From contig CAKSZS010000002.1 of assembly GCA_934525845.1 (NCBI GenBank), positions 109,617 through 173,616 on the forward strand: DNA of 64,000 nt. The letters are read 5' to 3'. The stretch comes from an uncultured Faecalibacterium sp. Lineage in GTDB: Bacteria > Bacillota > Clostridia > Oscillospirales > Ruminococcaceae. Position 1 is the stretch's first letter. Every line of letters starts with the position of its first letter. Made by a program: the position numbers and the translations under genes. This document shows positions 49,339 through 59,180 of the stretch, in pieces. Below the pieces are notes generated by a model. It was given only the letters and a program-made list of their open reading frames with translations, had not been told where the DNA came from and made no database searches.

Positions 49339-51462
49339 TTACTGCTTTGCGCTCTCCGGGGCCACCTCAAAGTCGATCTTGCCCAGGTTGACGTCTGCGC
49401 GCACGATGGTGATCATCATGGTGTCGCCCAGGCTCCAGTTCTTGCCGGAGACGGGATCGGACAGGCGCACGCCCTCGGTGAGCATGGTGCCGGTAGAAGT
49501 CAGGCTGGAAGCCGGCACAAAGCCCTCCACGCCGTTCTCCAATTCAATGAACAGGCCGCGCTGGGTCACGCCGGAAATGCGGCCCTCGTAGCACTCGCCC
49601 AGGTGACGGCGGGCATATTCCGCCTTGTAGCAGTCCTCGGCCTTGCGCTCGATCTGCATGGCGATGACCTCCCGCTCGCTGGACTGCTTGCTGGCCTTCT
49701 CGGCAAAGTCGGTGTAGCGCAGAGCCATGGTCTCCTTGTCGGTGCCCTTGAGCTGCGCCGTCATGATGCGGTGGATGGCCAGATCCGGATAACGGCGGAT
49801 GGGGCTGGTGAAGTGGGCGTAATCCTTCAGCACCAGGCCGTAGTGTCCCTTGGGCTTCTCCTCATACAGCGCCTTGGACATACAGCGCAGCATTCCGGTG
49901 TTGATGATCTGCTCATACGGGCCGCCGCGCACGCCTTCCAGAATGGCACTCAGTTCCTTGGGGGTGGGCACATCCTTGGCAAAGTGGTCGTTGATGCCGC
50001 AGGCCTGCAGCAGGGTGTGCAGACGCTCCAGCTTTTCTGCGTTGGGTTCCTCGTGCACACGGTACACGAAGGGGATCTGCTTGACCCGGGCGAAGTGGGC
50101 GGCGCACTGGTTGGCCAGCAGCATGAACTCCTCGATCATGGCTTCGCTCTCGCCGCTGGTGCGCTTCTTCACGTCAATGCAGTGGCCGTCCTCGTCCAGG
50201 ATCAGCTTGACTTCGCCACTCTCGATGTCCATGCAGCCGCGCTCCTTACGCAGGCGGGCACGGTGGCCGTACAGCTCCTTCATGGCGGGCAGCTGGCTCA
50301 GCACCTCATGGTACTTGCCCTTCAGCTCATCGTCTGCACTGCCGGCCAGCAGGGCGTTGATCTCGGAGTACACGCCCTTGACCCGGCTGCGGATGACCGA
50401 CTTGACAAAGCGGTAATCCACCAGATTGCCGTCCTTGTCCAGACGCATCAGGCAGGAGAAAGCCAGGCGCAGAACGCCCTCGTTCAGGCTGCAGATGCCG
50501 TTGGACAGCTGCTTGGGCAGCATGGGCACCACCTGGTCGGCGTAGTACACGCTGGTGGCACGGTTGAAGGCTTCGTTGTCCAGCTCGGTGCCGGGCTTGA
50601 CGTAATTAGAAACGTCCGCGATGTGGACGCCCAGCTCATAGCCGCCCTCCGGGGTCTTGGTCAGGCTGATGGCATCGTCGATGTCCTTGGTCTCGGCGCT
50701 GTCGATGGTGAAGATGGGCAGGGCGCGCAGATCCATGCGGCCCTCACAGTCGGCCTCTCTCACCTCGGCGTTTTCCAGCTTCTTGGCTTCCTCGCGGACC
50801 TTGTCCGGGAAGCGGCTGCGGATGTCCTGCGCATACAGCAGGGCCTTGGCACAGCGCTTGGCCTCGTCCGAATTGCCGAACCGCATGGCAACGCCCACGC
50901 GGTGGTCTTCCTGACGGGTGCCGCGGAGCAGGATCTCCACCGCCACCTTGTCGCCGTCCTTGGCACCGCCTTCGCAGTCCCGCATCATCTGCATGGAAAT
51001 GGCCGGGCAGTCATCCGGCACGAACTTCAGGCGGCCCTCGATGCGGCGCACGGTGCCCACCAGGCTGTTCTTTTCTTCCAGAACGGCGAGGATGCTGCCC
51101 TCGTCGCTGCCCTCCACGCGGGGGTGCTCAAACTTTTCCACCAGAACCATATCGCCGGGCATTGCGCCGTGGGTGAAGCGGCCCGGGATGAAGATATCAC
51201 TGGTGCCGTCTTCCAGCATGACGAACGCAAAATTCTTGCCCAGCTTGACCACCTTGCACAGCAGCGCCTTATCCGCACGGCCGGAACGCACCGTGAAGAA
51301 GACGCCCTGACGCTGGCAGATGACGGCCTCGTGGACCAGCTGATCCACGGCTTCCATCACCTTGCGGTCCGCACCGCGGTCCCCGCCGAACTTGGATTTC
51401 AGATCTTTTACCGTGCACGGCTGATTCTGGATCGCGTGCTCAATTTTATCGCGCATTGCCAT
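49339..51462 (-). CDS. rnr: Ribonuclease R
   Basis: RNase R (707 aa) is a processive 3'-5' exoribonuclease that digests structured RNA. N-terminal HTH/cold-shock regions precede the RNB catalytic domain with IDSAETKDIDDAISL (catalytic Asps), and a C-terminal S1 domain (YEGRISGVTQRGLFIELE) follows. In many Firmicutes, it lies after secG, as here; but a terminator stands between them. No clear promoter could be found in the 145 bp upstream, which contain GC-rich hairpin sequence. Confidence 0.96.
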   Translation of the reverse strand: MAMRDKIEHAIQNQPCTVKDLKSKFGGDRGADRKVMEAVDQLVHEAVICQRQGVFFTVRSGRADKALLCKVVKLGKNFAFVMLEDGTSDIFIPGRFTHGAMPGDMVLVEKFEHPRVEGSDEGSILAVLEEKNSLVGTVRRIEGRLKFVPDDCPAISMQMMRDCEGGAKDGDKVAVEILLRGTRQEDHRVGVAMRFGNSDEAKRCAKALLYAQDIRSRFPDKVREEAKKLENAEVREADCEGRMDLRALPIFTIDSAETKDIDDAISLTKTPEGGYELGVHIADVSNYVKPGTELDNEAFNRATSVYYADQVVPMLPKQLSNGICSLNEGVLRLAFSCLMRLDKDGNLVDYRFVKSVIRSRVKGVYSEINALLAGSADDELKGKYHEVLSQLPAMKELYGHRARLRKERGCMDIESGEVKLILDEDGHCIDVKKRTSGESEAMIEEFMLLANQCAAHFARVKQIPFVYRVHEEPNAEKLERLHTLLQACGINDHFAKDVPTPKELSAILEGVRGGPYEQIINTGMLRCMSKALYEEKPKGHYGLVLKDYAHFTSPIRRYPDLAIHRIMTAQLKGTDKETMALRYTDFAEKASKQSSEREVIAMQIERKAEDCYKAEYARRHLGECYEGRISGVTQRGLFIELENGVEGFVPASSLTSTGTMLTEGVRLSDPVSGKNWSLGDTMMITIVRADVNLGKIDFEVAPESAKQ

Positions 51463-51602
51463 AATTTTTTCTCCTTGCTCTTTTCCCGGCTGCTGCCTCC
51501 GACGGGTGCAGCCCTACCAGTTCAGGGGCAGTCCCTGCCCACCCTGCTGCGGTGCCCCGAATGATGGGCACACGCACGTTTTTTCTCGAAAATTCTGCAC
51601 AG

Positions 51603-51632
51603 AAAAACAGCCCCGTCAGAGCACGGGGCTGT
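51603..51632 (-). terminator. Terminator between secG and rnr
   Basis: ACAGCCCCGT (51607-51616) pairs perfectly with ACGGGGCTGT (51623-51632). On the minus strand TTTTTC follows, so most secG transcripts should end here. Confidence 0.8.
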
Positions 51633-51641
51633 CGGACTTTG

Positions 51642-51893
51642 TCAGCCTGCCAGACGGCTTGCGAACAGGCAAGCCAGGATCGCCACGACAAAGAACACGA
51701 TGCCTGCGATGCGGGTCACCTTTGCCAGCATCTGGTCTGCGGGAGTCAGGCGTGCGTTGTTGGCACCGCCTGCGCTGCCGTTGATGGCACCGGACAGACC
51801 CTGACCATGGGTGTGCTGCATGAGGGTGAGGAACACGATGACCAGCGAAGCGACCAGCAGGATCACACCGCCAACGATTTCGATAACAGACAT
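51642..51893 (-). CDS. secG: Preprotein translocase subunit SecG
   Basis: An 83-residue SecG with two transmembrane helices (about 4-25 and 60-79) and the family cytoplasmic loop MQHTHGQGLSGAINGSAGGA. It helps SecYE export proteins. It is shorter than usual gene callers' frame: ATG 51893 has AAAGGAG at 11 nt and a promoter of its own, and the longer open frame upstream is antisense-like noise. It lies between a PBP and rnr. Confidence 0.94.
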   Translation of the reverse strand: MSVIEIVGGVILLVASLVIVFLTLMQHTHGQGLSGAINGSAGGANNARLTPADQMLAKVTRIAGIVFFVVAILACLFASRLAG

Positions 51894-51949
51894 GGATTGA
51901 AACGCTCCTTTATTTTCGTTCAGTGAAAACAACGCAAAAATACGACTAT

Positions 51950-51978
51950 ATAATAGCATACCATGGGGGAAAAAGCAA
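51950..51978 (-). promoter_or_regulatory. Promoter of secG
   Basis: On the minus strand, TTGCTT (51978-51973), 17-bp spacer, TATTAT (51955-51950). Confidence 0.75.
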
Positions 51979-51993
51979 GCAGATTCCGCGCAT

Positions 51994-53589
51994 TTATCCC
52001 AGCAGTTCCAGCGCGGTGCACAGCCGGGCAAAGACAGCGGCGCTGGAATGCACCGGATGGGTCTGCCCATCCTGCAGCACCAGGACGGTATACCGGGGCT
52101 GCTCTGCCGGGTAAAAGCCCGCAAACCAGAAATTCTTGCGTTCCTCCCCTTCTGCGGTGAACTGTCCAGTCTGGGCGGTGCCGGTCTTGCCCCCGGCGCC
52201 GGCATCCAGTCCGGCGGCATCCTGCGCCGTCCCTTCGGCCACCACCTGCTGCAGCATTTCCCGCAGGGTCTGTGCGGTTTGTTCCGACAGCACCCGCCGG
52301 GCGTGCGGATGAGACAGTGTGCTCTGGCATTCCCCCGTGGATTCGTCCACCGTTTCCAGCAGAAGGTACGGCGTGCGGTAAACTCCGCCGTCCGCAATCG
52401 TATTCAGCAGGGCGGCGACCTGCAGCGGACTGGCCAGCAGGCTGCCCTGTCCAAAGCTGAAATTGGCCAGCTGTCCGCTCTGGGAAAGCTCGGTTTCCGC
52501 AGGCAGGTTCCCGCCGGAAGCGGACAGGCCCGGGGCCAGCTCGATGCTCTGCCCGAAGCCGAACGCCCGGGCCGTGCGCAGGAGCGCCTGTGCTCCCAGC
52601 TGCTGCCCCAGCCGCACAAAATATCCGTTGCAGCTCTTGGCCAGCGCACCGGTCAGATCGACCGCGCCGTGGGGCACGCCCCCGGCACAGCGAAAGATCT
52701 GTCCGTCCACGACCACCGCCCCGGTGCAGTCTTCTTCCGGGGCAAGACCGGCTTCCACGGCAGCCGCCGCCAGCACCGGTTTGAACACGGAACCCACCGC
52801 ATAGCTCTGCAGCACACGGTTCAGGAATGGACTGTCCGGTGCATCCAGGCTCGCGGCCGGGTCCTGCGGGTCGTAACCCGGTACGCTGACACTGGCGCGG
52901 ATGGCTGCCGTGGCGGTATCCAGCACCAGAATGCATCCGCTTTCCATCATTTCGGCTGCGACAGCTTCCGCCGCACGCTGCACCGGGCGGGAAAGGGTCA
53001 GCCGGACACCCACCGCGCCGCTGTCCGCCTGTACCAGTGTGGGTTCCTCCCCGGCCCGCAGACGCCCCTGCGCAGTGACCGGACAGACCACGGTGCTGCC
53101 CTCTGCGGTGCCGGAGAGCAGAGCATCCAGCGCCTTTTCCAGCCCGGATGCACCATGGCCCGTACCGTCCAGATCGCCCAGCAGGTGCACGCACAAAGGG
53201 GCCGGACAGGTGCGCCGCTGCCCGGCGAAGCACTGCACGCCCCGTGCGGTCAGATCCCGATCCACCTCCAGAAGAAACGGTGCCGGACGGCTGCGGTTCC
53301 GGTAAAGCAATGCCTGCCCGGCAGCGTCCGTGTACGCATACAGGCGGGCATAGTTGTTCTCCCCGGGGAAGCAGAGTGCCTGCCAGCTGCTCTCCAGTCC
53401 TGTGAGCGGCAGACCATCACAGTCATAAAAATTTCCACGTCTGGCCGGCAGTTTCAGCGTGACTGTGCTCTGTGCCCGTGCCCGTGCAGCGTAATCCGTG
53501 CGGTGCGCCAGGTAGAACAGCCGGCACAGCACTACCGCAAATCCCAGCAGCAGGGCTGCATATACTGCCAGCACCCGTTTGCCGGACAT
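51994..53589 (-). CDS. Class B penicillin-binding protein (transpeptidase)
   Basis: A 531-residue class B PBP with one N-terminal membrane anchor (about residues 5-25) and a transpeptidase domain. It has the active-site SxxK (GSVFKPVL), SxN (KSCNGYF) and KTG (GGKTGTAQTG). It lacks the PASTA domains of PBP2x/SpoVD and is short. ATG 53589 is preceded by an AAGGGGGG site. It could be a division, elongation or sporulation cell-wall enzyme; the neighbouring genes do not decide this. Confidence 0.9.
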   Translation of the reverse strand: MSGKRVLAVYAALLLGFAVVLCRLFYLAHRTDYAARARAQSTVTLKLPARRGNFYDCDGLPLTGLESSWQALCFPGENNYARLYAYTDAAGQALLYRNRSRPAPFLLEVDRDLTARGVQCFAGQRRTCPAPLCVHLLGDLDGTGHGASGLEKALDALLSGTAEGSTVVCPVTAQGRLRAGEEPTLVQADSGAVGVRLTLSRPVQRAAEAVAAEMMESGCILVLDTATAAIRASVSVPGYDPQDPAASLDAPDSPFLNRVLQSYAVGSVFKPVLAAAAVEAGLAPEEDCTGAVVVDGQIFRCAGGVPHGAVDLTGALAKSCNGYFVRLGQQLGAQALLRTARAFGFGQSIELAPGLSASGGNLPAETELSQSGQLANFSFGQGSLLASPLQVAALLNTIADGGVYRTPYLLLETVDESTGECQSTLSHPHARRVLSEQTAQTLREMLQQVVAEGTAQDAAGLDAGAGGKTGTAQTGQFTAEGEERKNFWFAGFYPAEQPRYTVLVLQDGQTHPVHSSAAVFARLCTALELLG

Positions 53590-53797
53590 GGCCGCACCCC
53601 CCTTCTTTGAAGGTAGGGTGGCCGGCAAAAGGGGAAACTATACGCCGCTTCCGCCGCGCTCTCGCAATTATAAGGAGAGAACGCTTTCGGACGAGCCGGC
53701 CCCCGCCGGAGGAGCCTCCGTCCGTCCATGGAGGGCAGCCTGACACGCCCGGGAAAGTGTGCGATGCGGATCCTGCCCGCACCCAGACACAAAAGCA

Positions 53798-53843
53798 AAA
53801 AGCACCCTCTGCCCGGGAGCTTCCGCAGGCGGAGGGTGCTTTT
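53798..53843. terminator. Terminator of the M18 aminopeptidase operon
   Basis: AAAAGCACCCTC (53798-53809) pairs perfectly with GAGGGTGCTTTT (53832-53843). On the minus strand a T-rich tail follows; it lies 22 bp past the aminopeptidase stop. Confidence 0.85.
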
Positions 53844-53865
53844 GTATCAGGATCCGATCAGACGC

Positions 53866-55269
53866 TTAGTCTGCGTTCTGGCAGAACAGCGAGAAGGTAC
53901 GGTATGCCATGTACAGGTCGGTCTTATGAATGACCTCGAAGGGAGAGTGCATGGACAGCACCGGCACACCGATGTCCAGCACGGGGATGCCGCGGTTGGC
54001 CACATACTTGGCGATGGTGCCGCCGCCGCCCAGATCCAGGCGGCCCAGCTCACCGATCTGCCATGCCACGTTGTTGGCATCCAGCAGGCGGGTGATGTCG
54101 CCCACCAGCTCGGCGTTGGCATCGCTGGCAGAGCTCTTGCCGCGGCTGCCGGTGTACTTGAAGAAGGCCACACCGCGGCCGGCATAGGTACCGTTCTTCG
54201 GCTCAAAGGCACCGGCCCAAGACGGGTCGTAAGCGGCGGTGACGTCGGCGGACAGGCAGACGCTGTTCTGGAACGCAAGGATGTCGTCCTGGCCGGCGGC
54301 GCGGCACAGCAGCTGCATGAAGTGGAACACATACATACTCTGCATACCGGTCACGCCGTCGGAGCCGATCTCTTCCTTATCGGTCAGCACGCAGACGGTG
54401 GTGTGCACAGGATTCCGGGTCTCGATCTCGGCCATCAGTGCGGGATAGGCGTCCACACGGTCATCGTGGCCGTAGCCGCCCACCATGGAGCGGTCAAAGC
54501 CCACGTCGCGGGCCTTGTGGGCCGGCACGACCTCGATCTCGGCACGGGTGAAGTCACGCTCGGTGATGCCGTACTTCTCGTGCAGAAGGATCAGGCTGTT
54601 CAGTTTGACGGCTTCCTTGATGTCGGCATCCTCCACGGCGTCGGAACCGATCAGCACGTTCAGTTCCTCGGCCTTGATGCCGTCGCTGAGCTTGCGGTCG
54701 TTCTGCTCGGCACCCAGATGCGGCAGCAGGTCGGTGATGCAGAAGACGGGATCGTTTTCGTCCTCACCCACGGAGAAGGACACGCTGGAGCCATCGGCAC
54801 GGGTGAACACGCCGTGGATGGCCAGCGGCATGGTGCCCCACTGATACTTGCGGATGCCGCCGTAGTAATGGGTCTTGAAGTAGCTCAGATGATCGGACTC
54901 GTACAGCGGGTTCGGACGCAGGTCCAGGCGGGGGCTGTCGATGTGGGCAATGACCAGACGGAAGCCCTCTTCGTAGGGCTTCTGGCCGATGGTGGCGGCC
55001 ACAACGGCCTTGTTCTGCTGGATGAAGTAGATCTTCTCGCCGGGGGCGTAGGTCTTTTTCGGCTCGAACTTCTGGTAGCCGGCCGCCAGAAGCCGCTTTT
55101 CGCTGGCGGCAGCGGCTTCGCGCTCGGTCTTGGCTTCGTCCAGGAACTGCTTATAGCCCTCGGCAAAGGCAGCGGCCTTCTCCTTTACGTCCGCCTGCTT
55201 GTCGGCGGCGTACGCGGGCTTATAAAGCAGCTGCTCTGCATACTGCTTGGCAGAAAGTTTTTCGCTCAT
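53866..55269 (-). CDS. apeB: M18 family aminopeptidase
   Basis: A 467-residue zinc aminopeptidase (M18). The metal sites are AHIDSPRLDL, TDKEEIGSDG (with catalytic Glu) and SMHSPFEVIHK; GGGGTIAKY is also conserved. It frees N-terminal residues from peptides in the cytoplasm. It follows the transglycosylase gene by 21 bp and is last in the DUF951-prfA-ywlC-coaE series. Confidence 0.95.
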   Translation of the reverse strand: MSEKLSAKQYAEQLLYKPAYAADKQADVKEKAAAFAEGYKQFLDEAKTEREAAAASEKRLLAAGYQKFEPKKTYAPGEKIYFIQQNKAVVAATIGQKPYEEGFRLVIAHIDSPRLDLRPNPLYESDHLSYFKTHYYGGIRKYQWGTMPLAIHGVFTRADGSSVSFSVGEDENDPVFCITDLLPHLGAEQNDRKLSDGIKAEELNVLIGSDAVEDADIKEAVKLNSLILLHEKYGITERDFTRAEIEVVPAHKARDVGFDRSMVGGYGHDDRVDAYPALMAEIETRNPVHTTVCVLTDKEEIGSDGVTGMQSMYVFHFMQLLCRAAGQDDILAFQNSVCLSADVTAAYDPSWAGAFEPKNGTYAGRGVAFFKYTGSRGKSSASDANAELVGDITRLLDANNVAWQIGELGRLDLGGGGTIAKYVANRGIPVLDIGVPVLSMHSPFEVIHKTDLYMAYRTFSLFCQNAD

Positions 55270-55290
55270 TTTAACATTCTCCTTACTTTA

Positions 55291-55974
55291 TCATTGGTCT
55301 GCATAAATGCGCTGGTACGCATTGTAGCAGGCGGTGATCTTGTTGACGTAGTGGTGCATCTGGTTGTAGGGAAAGCCCTGCAGGGTCTCCCCGTCGGCGG
55401 AATGCTCTTCCATCTGCAGCAGATTGTCCACGGTGCCCCAGCCGCTGTGATAGGCCGCGGCGGCGGTGGCCACATCCCCTTTGTACCGTGTCAGGCACAG
55501 GTGCAGGTAATAGCAGCCGAACCGGATGCTGGTCCCGGGGTCGTACAGATCCGCAAAGGTCGTTTCCTGTGCGTCCGGCAGCTTGCTCCGGAGCCAGAGA
55601 AAGGTCTCCTCGGTCATCTGCATCAGGCCCCGGGCACCCACGGCCGAGGTGGCGGAGGGATCAAACCCGCTTTCGGTGCGGATGAAGGCGTCCACCAGCA
55701 GCGGATCCAGATCGTAGCTCTCCGCCCACTGCTCCACCAGCTCCGGGTACTTGCAGGGATACAGGAACTGTTCCGCTTTGTGCCACAGGCGGGGTGCCGC
55801 CAGCAGCACCGCCAGCGCCAGCACGAGCAGCAGGAACTGCCGCCGGGTGCGTCTGCGGCGGCGCTGTTCGGCACGGCGGCGGGCAGCAGCCCGTGCCACA
55901 CGGCGCTCATGGGCGGCTTCCGGGTCGTACCGGGTCAGGCCGGTGCGGTCATCGTATTCGTAATCGTTCTTCAA
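55291..55974 (-). CDS. Membrane-anchored lytic transglycosylase
   Basis: A 227-residue protein with an Arg-rich N-terminus, one transmembrane anchor (about 46-63, LLLVLALAVLLAAPRLW) and an SLT-type transglycosylase domain outside the cell. The catalytic glutamate is in FIRTESGFDPSATSAVGARGL, followed by MQMTEETF. TTG 55974 overlaps the coaE stop by 4 bases (TTGA), with a GGAG upstream; ATG 56016 would overlap coaE by 46. It cuts peptidoglycan glycan strands. Confidence 0.9.
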   Translation of the reverse strand: MKNDYEYDDRTGLTRYDPEAAHERRVARAAARRRAEQRRRRRTRRQFLLLVLALAVLLAAPRLWHKAEQFLYPCKYPELVEQWAESYDLDPLLVDAFIRTESGFDPSATSAVGARGLMQMTEETFLWLRSKLPDAQETTFADLYDPGTSIRFGCYYLHLCLTRYKGDVATAAAAYHSGWGTVDNLLQMEEHSADGETLQGFPYNQMHHYVNKITACYNAYQRIYADQ

Positions 55975-56588
55975 ACCTGGCGGACTCCCCTTCCTTCCGT
56001 CCGGAGCGTTTCGCACAGCCGGGCAGCAGCCTCCTGCAGCGCGTCCAGCCCCGCATCGTTGTGCAGAATGTAATCCGCCTGCGCGGTGAGCACCGCTTCC
56101 GGGGTCTGGGCGTTGAGGCGGCGGGCGGCCATTTCCGGGGCAATGCCGTCCCGGGCCACGATGCGCGCCACACTGGTCTCAAACGGCGCGGTGACCACGC
56201 ACAGGCGGTCGCATTCCGCCTGCGCGGCGGTGCCCACGATGACTGCTCCGTCCAGCACGAACAGCGGTGCGCCTGCGGCCTGCGCAGCCTGTTTGGCGGC
56301 GCGGATGCGGCGCACGATCTCCGGGTGGGTCAGGCGGTCCAATGCCGCCTTGCCCTCCGGGGACGCAAAGGCGCGGTCGGCCAGCAGGCGGCGGTCCAGC
56401 GTGCCGTCCGCGTTCAGGATATCCGCCCCGAACCGTTCCGCCAGCGCAGGCAGCAGCGGCGACCCGGGCAGCAGGATCTCGCGGGAGATCTGATCCGCGT
56501 CCGCCAGCGGCACGCCCTGGGCTGCAAACACGGCTGTAACGGTGGATTTGCCGCATCCGCTGCGGCCGGTGATGCCCAGCGTGATCAT
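55971..56588 (-). CDS. coaE: Dephospho-CoA kinase
   Basis: CoaE (205 aa) makes the last step of CoA synthesis. Walker A is ITGRSGCGKST, followed by the DADQISREI segment and DGAVIVG. Overlaps the upstream ywlC gene by 4 bases and the downstream transglycosylase by 4 bases. Confidence 0.95.
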   Translation of the reverse strand: MITLGITGRSGCGKSTVTAVFAAQGVPLADADQISREILLPGSPLLPALAERFGADILNADGTLDRRLLADRAFASPEGKAALDRLTHPEIVRRIRAAKQAAQAAGAPLFVLDGAVIVGTAAQAECDRLCVVTAPFETSVARIVARDGIAPEMAARRLNAQTPEAVLTAQADYILHNDAGLDALQEAAARLCETLRTEGRGVRQV

Positions 56589-57622
56589 AGGTCGATCACC
56601 CGGAACGCGGCGGCGCGGATCAGGCGGTTGTACACCGCCATGGACAGGCCGTCCTTCTGGGGGCAGCGGGCATACACCACGGCGTCACCCTGCTCATCCA
56701 GCGCCCGCAGGGAGCGGAAGATGTGTTTGGCCTGATCCGCTCCATCGCCCTCACGGCCATACTCCACGCAGGGCACGCCCAGCTTTTCGGCTTCGCCGGT
56801 AAAGCACAGGCAGCTGGGGTGCTGCTCCCTATGGGCGTCCACATAGGCCTTGAACTGTTCAAAGGTGCCGTTGAGCAGGGTCACATCCGCCTTGGGGGCA
56901 TAGTGCTTGTACTTCATGCCGGGGCTGCGCACCACCGCACCTTCGGGCAGCTTTTCCAGGATGGCCTTGGAGACCTCCACCTCTTCGCCCAGCGCGCGCT
57001 CCAGATCTTCCAGCGTGATGTGGCCGGGGCGGAACAGGGTGGGCTTGTCGCCCACCACGGACACGACGGTGGACTCCACACCCACATCACACTCGCCGCC
57101 GTCCAGGATCAGCGGCAGGCGTCCGTCCATATCCGTAAAGACGTCCTGTGCGTTGGTGGGGCTGGGCTTGCCGGAGAGGTTGGCGCTGGGCGCGGCAAAG
57201 GCACAGCCGCTCTGGGCGATGACCGCCCGGGCCACCGGGTGGCTGGGCATCCGGATGCCCACAGTATCCAGGCCGGCACAGCACTCCGCTGCCACCTCGG
57301 GGCCGCGGGGCATGATGATGGTGAGGGGGCCGGGGCAGAACGCCGCCATGAGCAGCTGGGCACGCTCCGGCACCTCGCTGACCAGACCCGGCAGCATTTC
57401 CGGGCCGGTGACGTGGACGATCAGCGGATTGTCCTGCGGGCGTCCCTTTGCCACAAAGATCTTTTTGACGGCCTCGCCGTTGCGGGCATCGGCGGCAATG
57501 CCGTACACCGTCTCGGTGGGCAGCGCCACCAGCTCGCCGCAGCGCAGGAGCGCTGCGGCTTTTTCAATGCTTTCCGCCTGGCCGGCAGGCAGGACTTCGG
57601 TTTTTAATTTCATACGGATCAT
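56585..57622 (-). CDS. ywlC: Threonylcarbamoyl-AMP synthase (Sua5/YwlC)
   Basis: A 345-residue Sua5-type enzyme, with an N-terminal YrdC domain (LPTETVYGIAADARNGEAVK and KGRPQDNPLIVHV) and a C-terminal Sua5 domain ending in CPQKDGLSMAVYNRL. It makes the threonylcarbamoyl-AMP used for t6A37 of tRNA. The ATG at 57622 or the third codon downstream (57613) may be used; the ribosome site is weak. It follows prfA by 63 bp. Confidence 0.94.
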   Translation of the reverse strand: MIRMKLKTEVLPAGQAESIEKAAALLRCGELVALPTETVYGIAADARNGEAVKKIFVAKGRPQDNPLIVHVTGPEMLPGLVSEVPERAQLLMAAFCPGPLTIIMPRGPEVAAECCAGLDTVGIRMPSHPVARAVIAQSGCAFAAPSANLSGKPSPTNAQDVFTDMDGRLPLILDGGECDVGVESTVVSVVGDKPTLFRPGHITLEDLERALGEEVEVSKAILEKLPEGAVVRSPGMKYKHYAPKADVTLLNGTFEQFKAYVDAHREQHPSCLCFTGEAEKLGVPCVEYGREGDGADQAKHIFRSLRALDEQGDAVVYARCPQKDGLSMAVYNRLIRAAAFRVIDL

Positions 57623-57685
57623 CGTTCTTTCTATCTGTAAAGTAGATTTGCTTTGCAGTAAGTTCTGTCGAATATGCGTTGATTT

Positions 57686-58765
57686 TTATTCATTCAGTTT
57701 CTGCAGCTTTTCCGCCTGTTCCCGGGTGGCAAGGGCATCGATGACCTCATCCAGATTCCCGTCCAGGATCTTGGACAGGTTGTGCACGGTCAGGCCAATG
57801 CGGTGGTCGGTGCAGCGATCCTGCGGGAAATTGTAGGTGCGGATCTTCTCGCTGCGGTCGCCGGTGCCCACCTGCCCCTGCCGGCTGGCATTGATGCTGT
57901 CCTGCTGATCCTGCTGCTTCTGGGCCAGCAGGCGGCTGCGCAGGATCTCCAGGGCTTTGTCCTTGTTCTGGAACTGGCTGCGCTCGTTCTGGCATTCCAC
58001 CACCATGCCGGTGGGCAGATGGGTGATGCGGATGGCGCTGGAGGTCTTGTTGATGTGCTGACCGCCCGCGCCGCTGGAACGGAAGGTATCGATGCGCAGA
58101 TCCTTGGGGTCCAGCGCTACGTCCACCTCTTCGGCCTGCGGCATGACCGCCACCGTGGCGGTGGAGGTGTGGATGCGGCCCTGGGTCTCGGTCTCGGGCA
58201 CGCGCTGCACCCGGTGCACCCCGCTCTCATACTTGAAGCGGTTGTAGGCGCCCGCCCCATCCACCGCGAACACGGCTTCTTTCACACCGCCCAGTTCGGT
58301 CTCATTCAGGTTCAGCAGCTCCAGCGTCCAGCCGTGGTTCTGGGCGTACATGGTGTACATCCGCAGAAGGCTGTGGGCAAACAGGGCGGCTTCCTCGCCG
58401 CCTGCACCGCCCCGGATCTCCACGATGACGCTTTTGCCGTCGTTGACGTCCCGGGGGAGCAGCAGAATTTTGAGATTTTTTTCCAGCTTTGCCACATCCT
58501 GACTTTTTTCGCTGACTTCCTGCTGTACCATCTGTTTGAAGTCCGGATCGGCTCCGGCTTCTTCCAGCAAGGCCCTGGCCTGCGCCAGGTGATCCTGCGC
58601 GGTCTGCAGTGCCCGGTAGGTCTGCACCACCGGCTCGGCTGCGCGGTACTCCTGCATCAGCCTGCGGAACAGCGCCGGGTCACTGGCGGTCTCCGGCTGA
58701 GTCAGCCGGACGGAAAGCTCTTCAAACCGGCGGCACACCGCATCCATCTGGGAAATGATATCCAT
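57686..58765 (-). CDS. prfA: Peptide chain release factor 1
   Basis: RF1 (359 aa) stops translation at UAA/UAG. The PxT codon-recognition motif is PET in VQRVPETETQGR, distinguishing it from RF2, and GGQ lies in SSGAGGQHINK. ATG 58765 is preceded by AAGGAG; the upstream frame extension is rejected. It lies between DUF951 and ywlC. Confidence 0.96.
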   Translation of the reverse strand: MDIISQMDAVCRRFEELSVRLTQPETASDPALFRRLMQEYRAAEPVVQTYRALQTAQDHLAQARALLEEAGADPDFKQMVQQEVSEKSQDVAKLEKNLKILLLPRDVNDGKSVIVEIRGGAGGEEAALFAHSLLRMYTMYAQNHGWTLELLNLNETELGGVKEAVFAVDGAGAYNRFKYESGVHRVQRVPETETQGRIHTSTATVAVMPQAEEVDVALDPKDLRIDTFRSSGAGGQHINKTSSAIRITHLPTGMVVECQNERSQFQNKDKALEILRSRLLAQKQQDQQDSINASRQGQVGTGDRSEKIRTYNFPQDRCTDHRIGLTVHNLSKILDGNLDEVIDALATREQAEKLQKLNE

Positions 58766-58806
58766 AGCAAAAAGCTCCTTCCCAAACCCGGATGCCGTGC
58801 CGGGCA

Positions 58807-58995
58807 CTAAACTGTGCCGGGTTTGATGACTTTTTTGATGTTCTTTTCGATCTTCACGCGCGGCAGCATGACCTCCCGCCCGCAGCCGGTGCAGCGGATG
58901 CGGAAATCCATGCCCACCCGCAGTACCTCAAAGCTGGAGGCACCGCAGGGGTGCTTCTTGCGGGTGAGGATGGTATCGCCGACTGCAATGTCCAT
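58807..58995 (-). CDS. DUF951 protein
   Basis: A 62-residue DUF951 protein (MDIAVGDTILTRKKHPCGAS, then GMDFRIRCTGCGREVMLPR). It has three cysteines in CG/CxxC positions that could bind zinc. Function unknown; it is often found in translation or septum-related contexts in Firmicutes. ATG 58995 follows AAGGGAG; the longer frame is rejected. It opens the prfA operon behind a consensus promoter. Confidence 0.93.
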   Translation of the reverse strand: MDIAVGDTILTRKKHPCGASSFEVLRVGMDFRIRCTGCGREVMLPRVKIEKNIKKVIKPGTV

Positions 58996-59050
58996 AACCT
59001 TCGCTCCCTTCTGGATGTGCTTCCCTTCCCGGGGCCGCACATACAGATAT

Positions 59051-59079
59051 AGTATAATGCAAACGCCCGCAAAATGCAA
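59051..59079 (-). promoter_or_regulatory. Promoter of the DUF951-prfA operon
   Basis: On the minus strand, TTGCAT (59079-59074), 17-bp spacer, TATACT (59056-59051). Confidence 0.8.
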
Positions 59080-59180
59080 ATATCTGCTCCGCCGGATGCA
59101 TATCGTGTAACAGAACCGCGGTCTGCGCCCTTTGCGGGGCAGAGCCGAACACAAAAACAACAGAGAAAGAGGAATGAAAG

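Noticed and set aside
53728..56073. 781-codon plus-strand frame over apeB and the transglycosylase
   Set aside because: Antisense shadow of two well-supported genes.
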